Assembly: GCA_032173965.1 (NCBI GenBank)
Contig: CM063284.1
Span: 137,925,625-137,989,624, forward strand
DNA: 64,000 nt
Reading direction: 5' to 3'
Source: Sitta carolinensis
Lineage: Eukaryota > Chordata > Aves > Passeriformes > Sittidae
The notes beneath the pieces are model-generated. The model was not told where the DNA came from, ran no database searches, and worked only from the letters and a program-made list of their open reading frames with translations. Numbering within the stretch: position 1 is the first letter of the stretch; the number at the start of each line of letters is the position of its first letter. This document shows, piece after piece, positions 12,572-24,420 of this stretch. Position numbers and translations under genes: made by a program.

Positions 12572-12857
12572 CCTTCCCTTCCTTCCTTCCCTTCCCTTCC
12601 CTTCCCTTCCCTTCCCTTCCCTTCCCTTCCCTTCCTCCCTTCCCTTCCCTTCCCTTCCCTTCCCTTCCTTCCCTTCCCTTCCCTTCCCTTCCCTTCCCTT
12701 CCCTTCCCTTCCCTTCCCTTCCCTTCCTTCCCTTCCCTTCCTTCCCTTCCCTTCCCTTCCCTTCCCTTCCCTTTCCTCCCTTCCCCTTCCCTTCCCTTCC
12801 TTCCCTTTCCCTCCCTACCCCTACCCTACCCCTACCCACTACCCCTACCCCTACCCT
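12572..12857 (+). repeat. (CCCTT)n microsatellite passing into (CCCTA)n
   Basis: From 12572 to 12816 the plus strand contains only C and T, mostly CCCTT pentamers with a few 4-base and 6-base variants. From about 12811 it changes to CCCTA/CCCCTA units until 12857. The pure polypurine-polypyrimidine tract is about 245 bases long. Two long open frames, 12523-13440 (plus) and 12519-13058 (minus), exist because pentamer repeats lack stops in all frames; they are not genes. Confidence 0.97.
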
Positions 12858-15800
12858 GTTTGCTTTAATTAATCTGGAAGGAATAGAATTATTGAACAAT
12901 TTTCTCAGCATTTGTTCCAGGACAAAACACAAACCTGGATATCCACATCTGTGGGTAGAATCTATTTGCCAGGTACCTTTACCTATAATTAAATACACAA
13001 ATAACAAAAAATATTTGAGTAACAATATTTCTGATTGTATATTTGTCCTGTATGGCACATCTATGAAAAATACTTATATTTACTGTACGTTCCCTTTGCC
13101 ACAAGGGCTTACTGCCTGCTCATGTTCAATATGTTATATAACAGGACCCTCAGGCCTGTTTTATATGCAAAAGTCCTTCTTAACCAGTTATTTCTTGGAA
13201 GGTATTGTCACATGGGATTGTTTTGTCCCAGATCTTCACATTAGTCTTTGCAGGAATTCATTAACAGTTTGCCAGAAACATTTCCAACCTGTTAAGATCA
13301 CAGCCTTACCCCCCAGCATATCAAATGTTTCCCAGTTTGTCATAAGCTATGAATTTTTAAAAGGTCCCTTCTGTCACATCACCCTGGTCACTATTGAAGG
13401 TGTTTTACAGCACCAGCACCCTGAGCAGTGCCAGTGGTAACAGGACATCAGCTCATCTTCCTGCTGCTGGTCACAGTCTTATTGGTTAAGATGTACAGTG
13501 AGTTTCCCATGCAACATTCTTTGTTTTACTATCAAAATCACAGCTCTACAATTTGGCTGCAAGGATACATTGAGATACTAAATGGAAAGCCTTTCTGACA
13601 TCAGGATAAATAATCTCTACAGCACTTTCCTCTTCCATTGAGCCAGTTATCTCATCAGAGAATCAAAAACACTTGATCAGTCCTGGGGATGTAATTTGCT
13701 AGACGGGAAGCAAAATTGATGTACAGTGCATATATCAAATCTAATTACACGTTATGGAAGTTTCCATTGAATAACAGAAAATACTCTTCTAATATTACTT
13801 TATAATGTCAATTATAGTCAGTAATCTCATACAGGGAAATTTACTTCCCTAGAAAATATGAGTTCAAGACAGTATAAGGAACCTGTTTAAAAAAAAAAAA
13901 AATAGGAATCTATATAAAAAATGTTTAAAAGTACTTTACCTAAAACATTTTAGAGAACTCTTCAGATTAATTAAAAAAGCACAGCTACTACCTGAAAGAA
14001 ACATATAACTAGCATCTTGTATATTCCATTGAAATAAAAGATTCTTAATCTTCATGTGTCTGTATTCTTTAGAATGTTCACAAAATATAATTTTTCATGG
14101 TTTATATTTCAGATTTAAATATCACCTAAAATGCTAATTAATTCTAATCATACTGCACTAGAGAATGGACTTTAGACAGTGTGGGTCCAAAATAAAATGC
14201 ATTCTCTAGATACCAAAGTTTATGTGGACTAATATTACTTTTCAGTATTAGCTATTATAAATATTATGCTGCTATGTATTATAAATTTTGTTGCTGTTGA
14301 ATGTTATCTTCAATAATAACATTTTATTACTCTTAGAATAATACAAGTGTTTCTGTTTATTAATATCAATATTACTGTAATCTGCTGTTGATATTGAGAG
14401 ATATTTACAGGTATTTTAAGAAGCCTCTAGACTTTGTGAAATACTGTAGGTCTTGTAAGTCTTTTAGTCAGAATTTGGGAAAAAGAGAAATATCAAAAGA
14501 AGAAACAAAGAAAATTTTCATTGGCAAGAGTCTGCAGAAACAATAAATTCTTTGTACTGATAAATTCTTCATGCAGACAGTTATCAACTCATCAAATGTA
14601 CATACAATGCCTATTACATAGTCAAATGCTTTGCTGAGAGGTAAGCAATTACCTTGTCCCAGGTGAAACCCTTGTCCCAAATCTGTTTAATGTCTCATCT
14701 ATTCATAGACAGGGTGAGGAGTTCCTAAACCACTCAGGGAATGAAATGCACTGTGTGCACACAGTCTGATATCCATGATGCCATGATAATGAAAGACACT
14801 ACAATTACAGGAAAAACTTTTGCTTACTGAGAGGATGGCTCAGAAAACCCTTAGGTTTTTCAGCAGATTTCAGTAAAAGACACTCTCAGGGAACTGCTCC
14901 TCTTCAAACCTTATTATGTATTTACTGTGCAAATAGACCTTTATTCCTTGTATGATGACACTTTATATGTTGCTGATTTCTTCTTTATCCATGAATTGTT
15001 GTTACTATGAGTGGGATGTTTTGAGCTTTCAACCTGCATTCAGTCAAGAATCTCAATTCTTAGCTATTCTTTGAAAATGTTGGATAAAACCCTCAGGAAT
15101 CTTTTGAATGAAAAGCACTATGTAAATATGAGCTTGTTCATATGTTGTTATAAGCATATTAGAAACTATAAGAAACAGTAATTTCTTCTCTGAATTTCAT
15201 TAATATTTTACATAGGTGACCAAACCTTTTTAAAAATTAATTTCTGACCATTAATGTGAAACTAATATTAAACCCAAGGTTGCTAGTACTTTGCTTTGTT
15301 ATATGATGTCCTTCTGATCTTCCCTTAGTCTCTTGTTGACTTTTGTGTAAATTTAGTTATTTTTCTAATTTTAAAATAATGTTGCACAAAGTAATGATTT
15401 CCTACTAAAATTCAGATGAAGTTTCTCATATTTTATAAAAGAGTCTGTGTTATTTTTATGCCTTATTTACTCAGGGATCAATCTTAACTGATTTTATAAC
15501 AGCTTGGATTAACTAAACTGGAACTGTTGCTCACAACAGTTGATCTCAACACTTCTCAGAGGATTTTTTTGTTTTGTTTCTGACTATGTTGTTAAGTTGG
15601 TAGAAAATGGAGAAATTTCGGTATCACAAACTGTATGGTTCTAAATGGCTTCTGAAAGCCAGTGACAGGAACAAAATTATCTGCACACTGCTATCAAATA
15701 GTACTGTGATCAAAAAAGTTTGAACTGATGTCTTTTCTGGGGCAAGCCCTCAGAAGACAAGCATTTTGAGTTGAAATTGGTTGTAATGCATCTGGCCTCT

Positions 15801-17473
15801 TACTTGGTGTAGCAAATGCAAATATAAAGATATATAATTTCCCTGTGTTCATCAATTATTTAATGAACAGGATTTTTATATCTATAGCTATTGCCTGGCA
15901 GCTAAACATTCATTCAATAGAGGTTTTATACATTCTGAGAATAGACTTGCACCTGCTGGCGATTCTGCTGATAGTCAAGGTATTTAGAGTGGAAGATGTT
16001 TATCTTGCTTAGCATCTCTCACATAGAAGCAGACTCAATCATCTGGATGATTCAGATAAGATTCTTATATCAAGCTCTCTAAAAGTCACTAATTATCTTG
16101 GATGAACCTGTGGTAAATCCACACATACTCTGCTTTTGTTTTTAAATTTTTTTTGCTATCTTATTTTTCAGGAATTGCTGAGCAATCTTTCTCTGAAGGT
16201 CAAGAGAGCATCAGAGCTTCAGATCAGAGACTGTAAATTTGCTAATAAATTCTCAGGATGCTAGTTAAAAAGAGTTACCATTAATTTTAGTGTGAAAAGA
16301 ACAAGTGAGAAGAAGAAGTCTTAATATTATGTGGGGAAATCAACAGTTTAACATGTAAATGAAAAGTAAAAGGAGGTCAAGATAAAAAGTACACTAAAAG
16401 GAGAATAAATATAATGAAAACTAGATGATAAATTAATGTTCAAAACATATATTTAGTCACACTGTGTAGAGAGCTTTACCACTGCCAATTCTATTCAGCA
16501 ATATTTTAATGTCTTGCAAACCGTTCACATAATGCAATCTGGACTCTTAGGGTCCAAGCTTAAGCCATGTGACGTAGAGGGAATAAAGATCTGAAAGAAG
16601 AGATCAGTTTACAGAAGTACCAGTATTTCCTCCTAAGCACTTTGTGAAGTTGTAAATAAAAAGGCAAAAGAAATTATTTTACTACTTTTGATTAAAATCT
16701 TTCATCAGGAAAAAAAACCCAAACATGCAAAATTATGTCAGCAGTTAGAAAATTTAGTAATTTTCTTCTAGAAATGGGATCATGGTGTTCCCAGAAACTG
16801 TTTTCAGATGAAGAGTTGAACTGCTAGACAATACAGATAGAAATAATCTGTCATTTAAAAGAGTGATTCAAAATGCAAAACTGATGTGGGGCTTTGAGTT
16901 TTTCTCTGAGGAAATCACTGTCTAAGGAGTATAGAAAGCCTTGGATGACTTACCTCCTTAAAACAAATTTAATGTGTGATTTCTTTATGCTGGGAATTTT
17001 CTTAATATCAACAAAAGTACGAATTATTGATTAAATTTCCTTCATTATCAGTATATTCCAATGCCTATCCTGCAATCTCTGACACCTGAGAAATAATTTA
17101 CTGAGAACATTCTCTTTTGAAGCACCAGAGGTTTAGTTTAGTTTAGTGCAGCAAATCACATAAATATAAACTTTATTTTATATCTTTTAGTCAGCATTAC
17201 TTATATGTAAGGATTAGCACAATACTAAATTTTGAATCATATGCTTTCTTGGATTAGTGGAAAGCATTTGGAACCTCCTAGAAAAGAGTCTTATGAAATG
17301 ATAACAGAGGAATATGCATATTTAAATGTTTACTTGAGAAATATGTTTTTGTTGCAGCAAGGAACTCAGTTCTAGGCTGAATTTTCATACTGTTTAATAA
17401 AACTTTGAAATTTTTTATACATTTAAAATTTATAAATGTAAGAAGCAAGTACAATGCTATAGCAGCATTTCCC
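12858..17473. other. AT-rich non-coding stretch, no gene seen
   Basis: About 4.6 kb without a recognisable gene, RNA or clear transposon. Small items: a run of 14 A at 13889-13902 and three GTTTA units near 17132-17148. Some decayed repeats may be hidden, but I cannot support any. Confidence 0.55.
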
Positions 17474-19123
17474 AGTTTGACCAGCCCAGGGAAGTGAGCT
17501 GGCTAGGTTTGAGACTGACAATTTATTGGACCAATGGGAAAGCATTTTCAAGTTCTTATTCCCTTTGAACGAAGCCCGTGCAGGTCTCTTTCCCCCCGGC
17601 TGTCAGAGCACACACCTCTGCCCTCTCTGCCCTGGGATGAGTGGGGGAGGCGGCGGCGGGCCGGGTGCAGGCTGGGCCCGCTCAGCCCGGCCGGGATTCT
17701 CCGCTCCTGGAGGGGCGGGAGCGGCTGCCGAGCCCTCACCGAGGAACCCACCGGGCCCGTCCCGGGAGGGGCAAAGGAGCCGGCAGAGCCTGCAGAGCTT
17801 TTGTGCCAGTTGAACCACCAAACCACACCAGCCGGAGGCTGTGTCGGCATCGGGAGCGGCTGAGCATGGGGCAACCCGTAGCACCTGTAATGGACAAAAC
17901 CAAAGGAGCTGAGCATGGGGACAGCACCTGTATGAGGGGCACCAAAGGACAGCTGTGCATGGGGACAGCACCTGTATGGACACCAAAGGAGCTGTGCATG
18001 GGGACAGCACCTGTATGGCACCAAAGGAGCTGTGCATGAGCACTATGGGCACCAAACGACAGGGACCCCCCGTGGTTCTTGCTAAAGGCGGCCCCAAAGC
18101 CAGGAGCAGCCCTGACCCCCATTCCAGACTGAGAGCAGCTGGCACAGCTCACATGGAGTTGTCAAAAAGAGCATGTGGCCAGCAGAAAGAAGCAGAGAGA
18201 GCTTGTTTCTAATTACAAGACATGGACTAAATTGACTTGTTTTTAGCGTTACAAGACTTTGTACTCGAAAACACATTATTTCTCTCTTAGGCTAAGTAAG
18301 TAAAAAAAAAAAAGAGGTGAAACTTTGTAATAACAACCACATAAAATTGAAGTTAGTAAGAAAAGAGTTAGATTTTAGATTGAAAGGATTTTGAAAAGTT
18401 TGTTTTAAGCTTAGGCTGTAAAATTCTTTTGTGAAGCTATGGTAAAGATATACTTGATATATCAGACTTTGGGTTTCCCCCAGTAAGTTCATGGAATGCT
18501 TTAGGGAGTTGGTAGCATTCTAGCTACAATCATGAGCAGAGGCACCAGTGTTAGAAGTTTGATGAGAAACCTTGGCCCCTGGGGATAAAAGGGGAAGACC
18601 TCTGTTCCAGAGATGAGTGAAATGATGCTAGAATTGCTCATCCTTCAAATAGCACCCCAATAAGCTGATATGGACCGAGAACACAGTTGTGAAGAAAAAC
18701 TGTGAAAGATGGGAAAGGCTTCACAAAGGCAGATCTCGGGCACCTGCGGTTTGTGAGAAAAATGAAGACACAAGAGTTCTTTTCTTATACAAATCTTTAC
18801 ATAGCATTAGCAAAGAATACTTTTCTCTCTAAATGAACCAAAGAAAGGCTATTTGTAGAGGTGAAAAACTGACTGAGATTTCTGAGTGTTGTTGTCTTTA
18901 CATTGTTGGTTAAGAGGAAAAAGGATTGTGGGGAGGGAGAAAAAGTGTTTTGAAGGTCCCATCCTCATTCTTGTTGTTTTTTTTTTTCTTTCTTTTAGTG
19001 TTAGTTAATAAATTCTTATTACTTTTAAGCTTAAGCCTGCTTTGCTCTTAATTAGAAACTTTGAAATTGGCAAAATCAAACCAAAACAAAAATTGTTGCT
19101 TCCACCCAGTTTTGAATTGAAAC
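17474..19123 (+). mobile_element. Long ERV LTR, copy B
   Basis: Same element and same orientation as copy A (7125-8709), about 10.3 kb downstream. In the best parts (for example around 18560-18780) the two copies differ at well under one base in ten by eye. It shares the CCAAT-type box, the CpG-rich U3 (about 17575-18150), the TATA-like ATAAAAGG (18585-18592) and AATAAA (19007-19012). By comparison with copy C the LTR proper may begin with the TG at 17478 and end near 19087 (..CCAAAACA). The tandem repeat is longer than in A. I see no target duplication and no polypurine tract just upstream. Confidence 0.75.
17857..18058 (+). repeat. Tandem repeat in LTR copy B, about 5 irregular units
   Basis: Five units related to the 39-bp repeat of copy A, recognised by 'GAGCATGGGG' or 'GTGCATGGGGACAGCACC' followed by 'TGTATGG' and 'CCAAAGGA'. 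Units differ by small insertions and deletions (for example GAGGGGC after TGTATG near 17930). The last unit, near 18029, lacks the GGGGACAGCACC part. Confidence 0.88.
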
Positions 19124-21301
19124 CACGACACAGTATTATCCAGCTGACATACAAAAAACCCAGATATGTGACACAAGCATTTGATATAATGTGCATGTTT
19201 GTGATCACCACTTTTAATCCAGCTTCATAAAGACACGTCTGGATATTACATATTTTGGCTGGATAATTTTTTTAACTGGGAAAACTTTTTTTGTATGCAT
19301 GATTTTATTATCAAATTGTTCACATTATCCTTTTTAAATATCTGAAGGCAGAGAGCAGTGACAGTAGCTTCAGGTCTACAGTAGCAGTTTAATCACACAT
19401 GGATTGAGAACAACTTATTAAAAACCTTATGGTAGATGACTCTTTACTGTATAGAATTTTGTTCATTTTTCATAAAATGTATGTTCATTGCAGCTAAAAC
19501 TGATAGCTCATAGTCCTGGTTTTGGGGAAGGGGTGTGACTGAGGGTGTCTGGCCAGGACTGTATCTGATATGACCCCAGGACAGTGCCAGGGGCGGGGCA
19601 CGTGGATTTCCCCTTCCAGTGGAGAAGATGGAAAGTCCAGTATGTTTGTTTATATTCATGGTTTTTTCCTGTGTAAATAGTTTCTTTGTGTTACACCTTT
19701 TGTTATTACTATTGTTGCCATTACTCTTCATTTTCTATCTGATTGTTGTTTCTGTAAATTGTTCGTATGTCAACCAGTCATCTTCAGCTTCTGTGGCTGC
19801 CATTGCAGCAGGAAGGGGAATATCATGTGGTCTTTTTAGTTGGAGTACTAAATTAGAGAATACCATTCCTAAATCATGACACTCAAAAAATCCAATTTAA
19901 CAGATATCACATAGAGAAATTCAGGGATCTTCCAGCTTTCCTGAGATTCTAACTGAAAACAGACATATATGATTATTTGTTCATTGCCCTATTGTATTAT
20001 TTGTTTACAATTATTTGTTCAAAAACTAATGGGGAGGTGCTTTTTGGGTGTGTTTTGTCTTCATTTCTTTGTTTGGGTTTGTTTTGTTGTGTTTTTTTTT
20101 TTTTTTTTAAATTACAGTATTTCAAATAGAAAAGGAAAGTAAAGGAAAAATTGAAGCTTGGGTAGTAGAAGGAGCAGTACTTGTAGAAGGCATTGGAAAG
20201 CAGTACCAATAAGAAAAAACACACAACTAAAGCACACACAGAGAAATCCCAACCATCCCACTCATCTAATAAAATACAGTGTTTTTGAATCGTTCAGACT
20301 TCAAATTACTCAATAGTGAAAACAATGTTCAGAAGTATTTTTCTTCCACATAATTACTTTGGCAGCAGGGAAGCTATTTAGTTAGTGCTTTGAGAGAAGT
20401 TTAACACAGAACTTTAAACTGCTTGAATTGTTCTATGTTTTGATGTGATGAGAATTTTAATCAGGAGTTTATTAATATGTGCTGTCATTGCCCTGATATG
20501 CCTCTAGAGAGTTAATGTGTGTCACTTTATCTTCATTCCTGCAATTGGGATGTGTGATCTTTTGGGAATGTAGGTTTTTGGGGTTTTTTCTATTTCAAGT
20601 TTGATACCTTTCTTAGTGTGTTGAGCAAAATAAATACCTTTTTTTTCTTTTTCTTTTTTTTTTTTTAATTGGCTTCAGTTACAGAAAGCTGAATTTTGGT
20701 AGTTAATCTTTTCTGAAACTTCATCCAGAAGCTTTTCCTGTACAGAAAAGATTCCATTCCGTACACAAAATTATTTGTTTACATATTATGCATTAATGTT
20801 AGCAAGTGGAGGAAGTTGCCTCTAAAAATGCTGGAAATCAAGAAGCTAGATCCCATTCTGAGTCTCTCAGAAAGAGAGAAGAATGTAGAATTTGCGTTAA
20901 AACCTTTAGAGAAGTTAAGCTATATTAGACCACAGTAAGTTAAAAATAAGCCGTTGTGTTTTCTAAGTGCCTTTAATAAGAAGCAGCATGACAGCTTCCT
21001 GAGTGCCAGTGTCCTAAAATCCAATGCTTCATAGAAATAACTGAAAACACAGTACAATATTCTTTTACATTTTCTAGATAGAACGAGTCATGTAAAAATA
21101 AGATAGCATTAAGAGCACAAACAAGGTAGAATGTGTACATACACAGAATAATTCACGTACATAAGATAAAACTAAGGACAAAAACATACACATGCACATA
21201 CATGGAAAAAACAATTTATGTAAAATTACACTGAAGTATGTAATGTTTTTCACATGTAAAAGAATAATTTCAGTAGGTGCAGAGTAATTGTTTTAGATTT
21301 G
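19124..21301. other. AT-rich non-coding stretch with a small GC-rich patch and T-runs
   Basis: No gene recognised. A compositionally odd patch at about 19500-19630 (GGGGAAGGGGTGTGACTGAG and GGGGCGGGGCACGTGG) is unexplained. T-runs lie near 20092-20108 and 20641-20666. Confidence 0.5.
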
Positions 21302-21985
21302 TGTGTTTAGTTGGTTGGTCAATTTAGGGTTAAAATCTGGCATTAGAGGCCTGCAAAATTCGGCAACCCTTACTTATCTAGCTACCCTGCTGCTGCTTTG
21401 TTTTGCTTTGCTTTGCCTTGCTTGCACGAAAATTACAGAAGAAAAGAAGAAAAGGAAAAAAAAAAAAAAAAAAAAGAAAGAAAGAAGAAAGAAGAAGAAA
21501 GAAGAAAGAAAAAAGAAGAAAGGAGGTTGCACAGTTCCAGCCACCCAGAGCACCCAGCCTGAAGCCACAGGACCCCTGCTTGCTGCTCGGGCTTCCTGGC
21601 TTCTGAGGCCCTGGAAAACGCTTGCAGTTCTCCAAGGCCTCACCCTCAAACCACTTTTGCCTGAGGCTTCCTGCTGCTGGTGCTGCTGCACACATCCACA
21701 CATAATAAGATGGAAACTGCTGCTACTGCTGCTGCTGTTGCCCTGCTCAGAACTTTACACCAGAGCAAGGTTTGGAAAGGTTTGGAAACTGCTGCTGCCT
21801 TGCTTGGGACTTTATGTCAAGGAAAGCTGCAGGAGCAGCTTTGTTTTATTTGAGACAAGCCAAAACTTTAACACAGACTTTAATATTTTGAACTCTTGCA
21901 TTCAGACCAATGTATTCATGTAATAAACAACTTTATGCCAATCAACTACGGCTCTTGCCTTTCCGAAGACCCAGACCCATAAAAG
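21302..21985 (+). mobile_element. Possible ERV LTR, boundaries unsure
   Basis: A stretch more GC-rich than its surroundings, with CTG-rich parts (about 21660-21800), a polyadenylation signal AATAAA at 21922-21927, and then a U5-like tail with 'GGCTCTTGCCTTTCCGAAGA' ending near 21980. This order resembles the end of an avian LTR. No target duplication and no clear TG start could be found, so this is a guess from composition and signal order. The 206-codon frame 21303-21923 crosses the purine tract and the CTG-rich part and has no known domain. Confidence 0.35.
21437..21527 (+). repeat. Purine-only tract (A-run with GAA/GAAA units)
   Basis: About 90 bases of only A and G: a run of 20 or more A in the middle, then GAAA, GAAGAA and GAAAGAA units. 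It produces lysine/arginine-rich plus-strand frames and phenylalanine-rich minus-strand frames that should not be read as proteins. Confidence 0.95.
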
Positions 21986-22879
21986 CTTGACATAAAAATA
22001 AAACAGAAAAGCCTATATATGTTGTTACAAAATGGAAAACCACATTGAGGTAAACCCATTTACAGCACTAAAGAAACTATTGACCTGTGGAGAAGTTAAT
22101 GTGAGGAATACTTCAAAATCTCTGGAGATTTTTGAACTCTTTTCCTGCCCTTCATACACATGAAGCTAAGCCTTATGATTCTGGGGAGCTGGGGGAAGAA
22201 AAGAAAAGAAAAAAGCAGGAAATAAAATGAGTACCACTAAGAACAAAAATAAATCTAAGGCACCCAGATGAGGGAACATTTCCCAAACGACACAGTGTCA
22301 CACCTAAGTCCTTTCTAACCTTCATTTTAGCCCTTTCTCAGAAGAGAATCAGTCTTTCTAAAATGACCAGCTCTTTTGCTGATATGAAGGATTCTTTTAG
22401 GTCTGTTAAACATGCATAAGCAACTAGATTTTCTCTGGAGCTGGGAGTTATATCCAACCCCTGAACATTAGGTCACCTAATAAAGTTCTCTTACTCTTTC
22501 TATATTTACATATTTAGGAAGTGCAGAAGGACATTCATATTAGTATAACATATGACCACAATTTCCAGTAAATGTGAAAGCTAAATGCAACATACTAAAA
22601 TGAGTTAAGGGAACTTTCTCACTCCCAAATTACCAGTTCAGTCTTACACTACAGTTTTATGTTAGTCTTTTTCTGTCCCTATAAAGATCTATCAAGTAGC
22701 AACAAAGTAAGTACATGTGGTATGGCAAAGAACATCATCCTTTGAAGCTATCAGAATATTACATTAATGTACAGTTCTTTTCCAATTTCAGCACCATTTA
22801 TAGGTGTACTTAAACTGAAGGGTTAGGATAACTTCTTGAGTTTCAGTGTCACCCAAGACATCAAAAAAATCTTTGCCTC
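21986..22879. other. AT-rich non-coding stretch
   Basis: No gene, RNA or transposon recognised. Confidence 0.5.
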
Positions 22880-23640
22880 CAGCACAGAAAGGATCAAATA
22901 TGTCTCTGCTGCTTCTGACTAATGTTTGTTTAATGATTTCTCAAAGATCTCCCATAATGAGCACTCTACAATTTCTCAGGCAATCCCTTTCTAAGTCTCA
23001 CCAGCATTAGCAATAGAAAGCTTTTTCCCCTGATGTTTTATTTATAGGTATCTTTTCTGTAGTTTAAATCTATATTTTTTTGTCTTTTCCACTATAAATA
23101 TGAAAAAATGAACCATTCACAGGAGCATTTTACATGCTTCAGAGCAGTTATCATATCCCTCTTGATCTTCTTTAGGATAACCATTTTCAGACAGCATGTT
23201 TTGATCATTTTTATCAATCTCTTGTGTAATTTTCTTAGTAAATCCCCATCTTTCTATATTACTTTGTGTCTTACCAATGTTTGACAAAGCAGAAAGATTA
23301 CTTTATGTTCCTGCATACTGTACTGTTGTTTACAAAGCCCACCACAGCTTTTCAACACCATCATTTCATTTGTCAGCTTGTTTACGGATTTGATCTGCTC
23401 TAAGCATTGGATTCTACTTAGCTAATTTTTCACCATCTTGTGTTTGTTCAGTCTTCCTTCCTACATGTGGTATCTTGCATTTTCTTTCTACTGAATAACA
23501 TAATTTATTACATGCATCCCTGTGCTTGGTCTTGGTTTTATCTATTTCTTCCCTTCTGCATGCCTCCTTCCATCTAATGCTGTTAATCTCTCATGTAAAA
23601 TAATTAGGATTTGTCCAGTCTTGTTCTTAATAGTTCTTCT
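22880..23640 (-). mobile_element. Very old L3/CR1-like LINE remnant
   Basis: On the plus strand the order of weakly conserved blocks is that of an ancient CR1/L3 3' region in reverse complement. There is a 'CTCTACAATTTCTCAGGCAA'-type block near 22968, a long T-rich middle, 'TGTTTGACAAAGCAGAAAGA' near 23279, and a 'CATGTGGTATCTTGCATTTT' stretch near 23464 followed by 'CTACTGAATAACATAATTTA'. No frame survives. This is a faint match from recalled consensus and could be wrong. Confidence 0.32.
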
Positions 23641-23918
23641 TCTCTATTTTCTTTTCCTTAGTTTTGTCTCACATTTGAAATATTTAAAAGTGGGGTGATT
23701 TTTTTGTTGTTGTTTATTTGTTTGTTTGTTTATAATTTAAAATGCTATCTAGTGTTTCTTCCAAAATTTTAATTAATATCAGGAGTCTGTTAAATATCCC
23801 AACGCTCTTTGTTTAAATACTTTGTTTAAATTTATGGGTTTTTTTCCAAATCCTCTGGAAATTCACCTATCCTTCAAAAGTTTGTAATGAAAATCACTGG
23901 AAAGCTGAGATCACAAGA

Positions 23919-24420
23919 CCATAGAATCAAAGAATTGTAGCATCATAGAACAGACCAGGTTGGAAGAAACCTCAAAATGTTATCTGGTCAAACCTTTCAT
24001 AGGAATGGAAACCCAAATGAAATTAACCAACACCCTGTTCAATCACATCATGGAAACCTCCAGTGACAGGGACTCTGTTCCCTTTCACCAAATCATTGTT
24101 GTTTTTATAGAAAATAAGATCTTTTATGTAGGGATGAAACCACTCCCATGGCAAATTTCACCTTTTGTCCTCAGTCATCTCCATGTGCCTCCTGGGGAAG
24201 AGGGATCCTCCTCTTTGTAGCTGCTCTTTAAGAACTGGAATTCTTTAAGTAGGTCTGTCCTGAGACTTCCATTCTCCAGGAAGAAAAGACCTAACACTTT
24301 TACTTATTCCTCACTGAGCATGTCCTCCAGATGTTCAACCACCTTTGTGGACCTCCTTTGAACCTCCTTTAGTCTGGCCATGCCTTTCTCTAAATTTCAT
24401 CAGCCAGATGCCTAAATGTC
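23919..24420 (-). mobile_element. CR1 LINE 3' fragment, old
   Basis: The left end has the CR1 terminal pattern 'CCATAGAATCAAAGAATTG' with a second 'CATCATAGAACAG', followed by 'CCAGGTTGGAAGAAACCTC'. Further right, 'CAGGGACTCTGTTCCCTTTC' and 'GTGGACCTCCTTTGAACC' are decayed CR1 3' blocks. Orientation is minus, 3' end at the left. The plus-strand frame 23960-24220 is a shadow. Confidence 0.7.

Noticed and set aside
12811..12857. Interstitial telomere repeat
   Set aside because: Units are mostly CCCTA and CCCCTA, not CCCTAA, and they continue from a CCCTT microsatellite; better explained as mutated microsatellite.
12523..13440. 305-codon plus-strand frame and a 179-codon minus-strand frame
   Set aside because: Both are read-through of the CCCTT repeat, which has no stops in these frames; the remainder has no domain and no coding signal.
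21303..21923. 206-codon frame
   Set aside because: It runs through a purine tract and a CTG-rich stretch inside a possible LTR; lysine-rich low complexity and no known domain.
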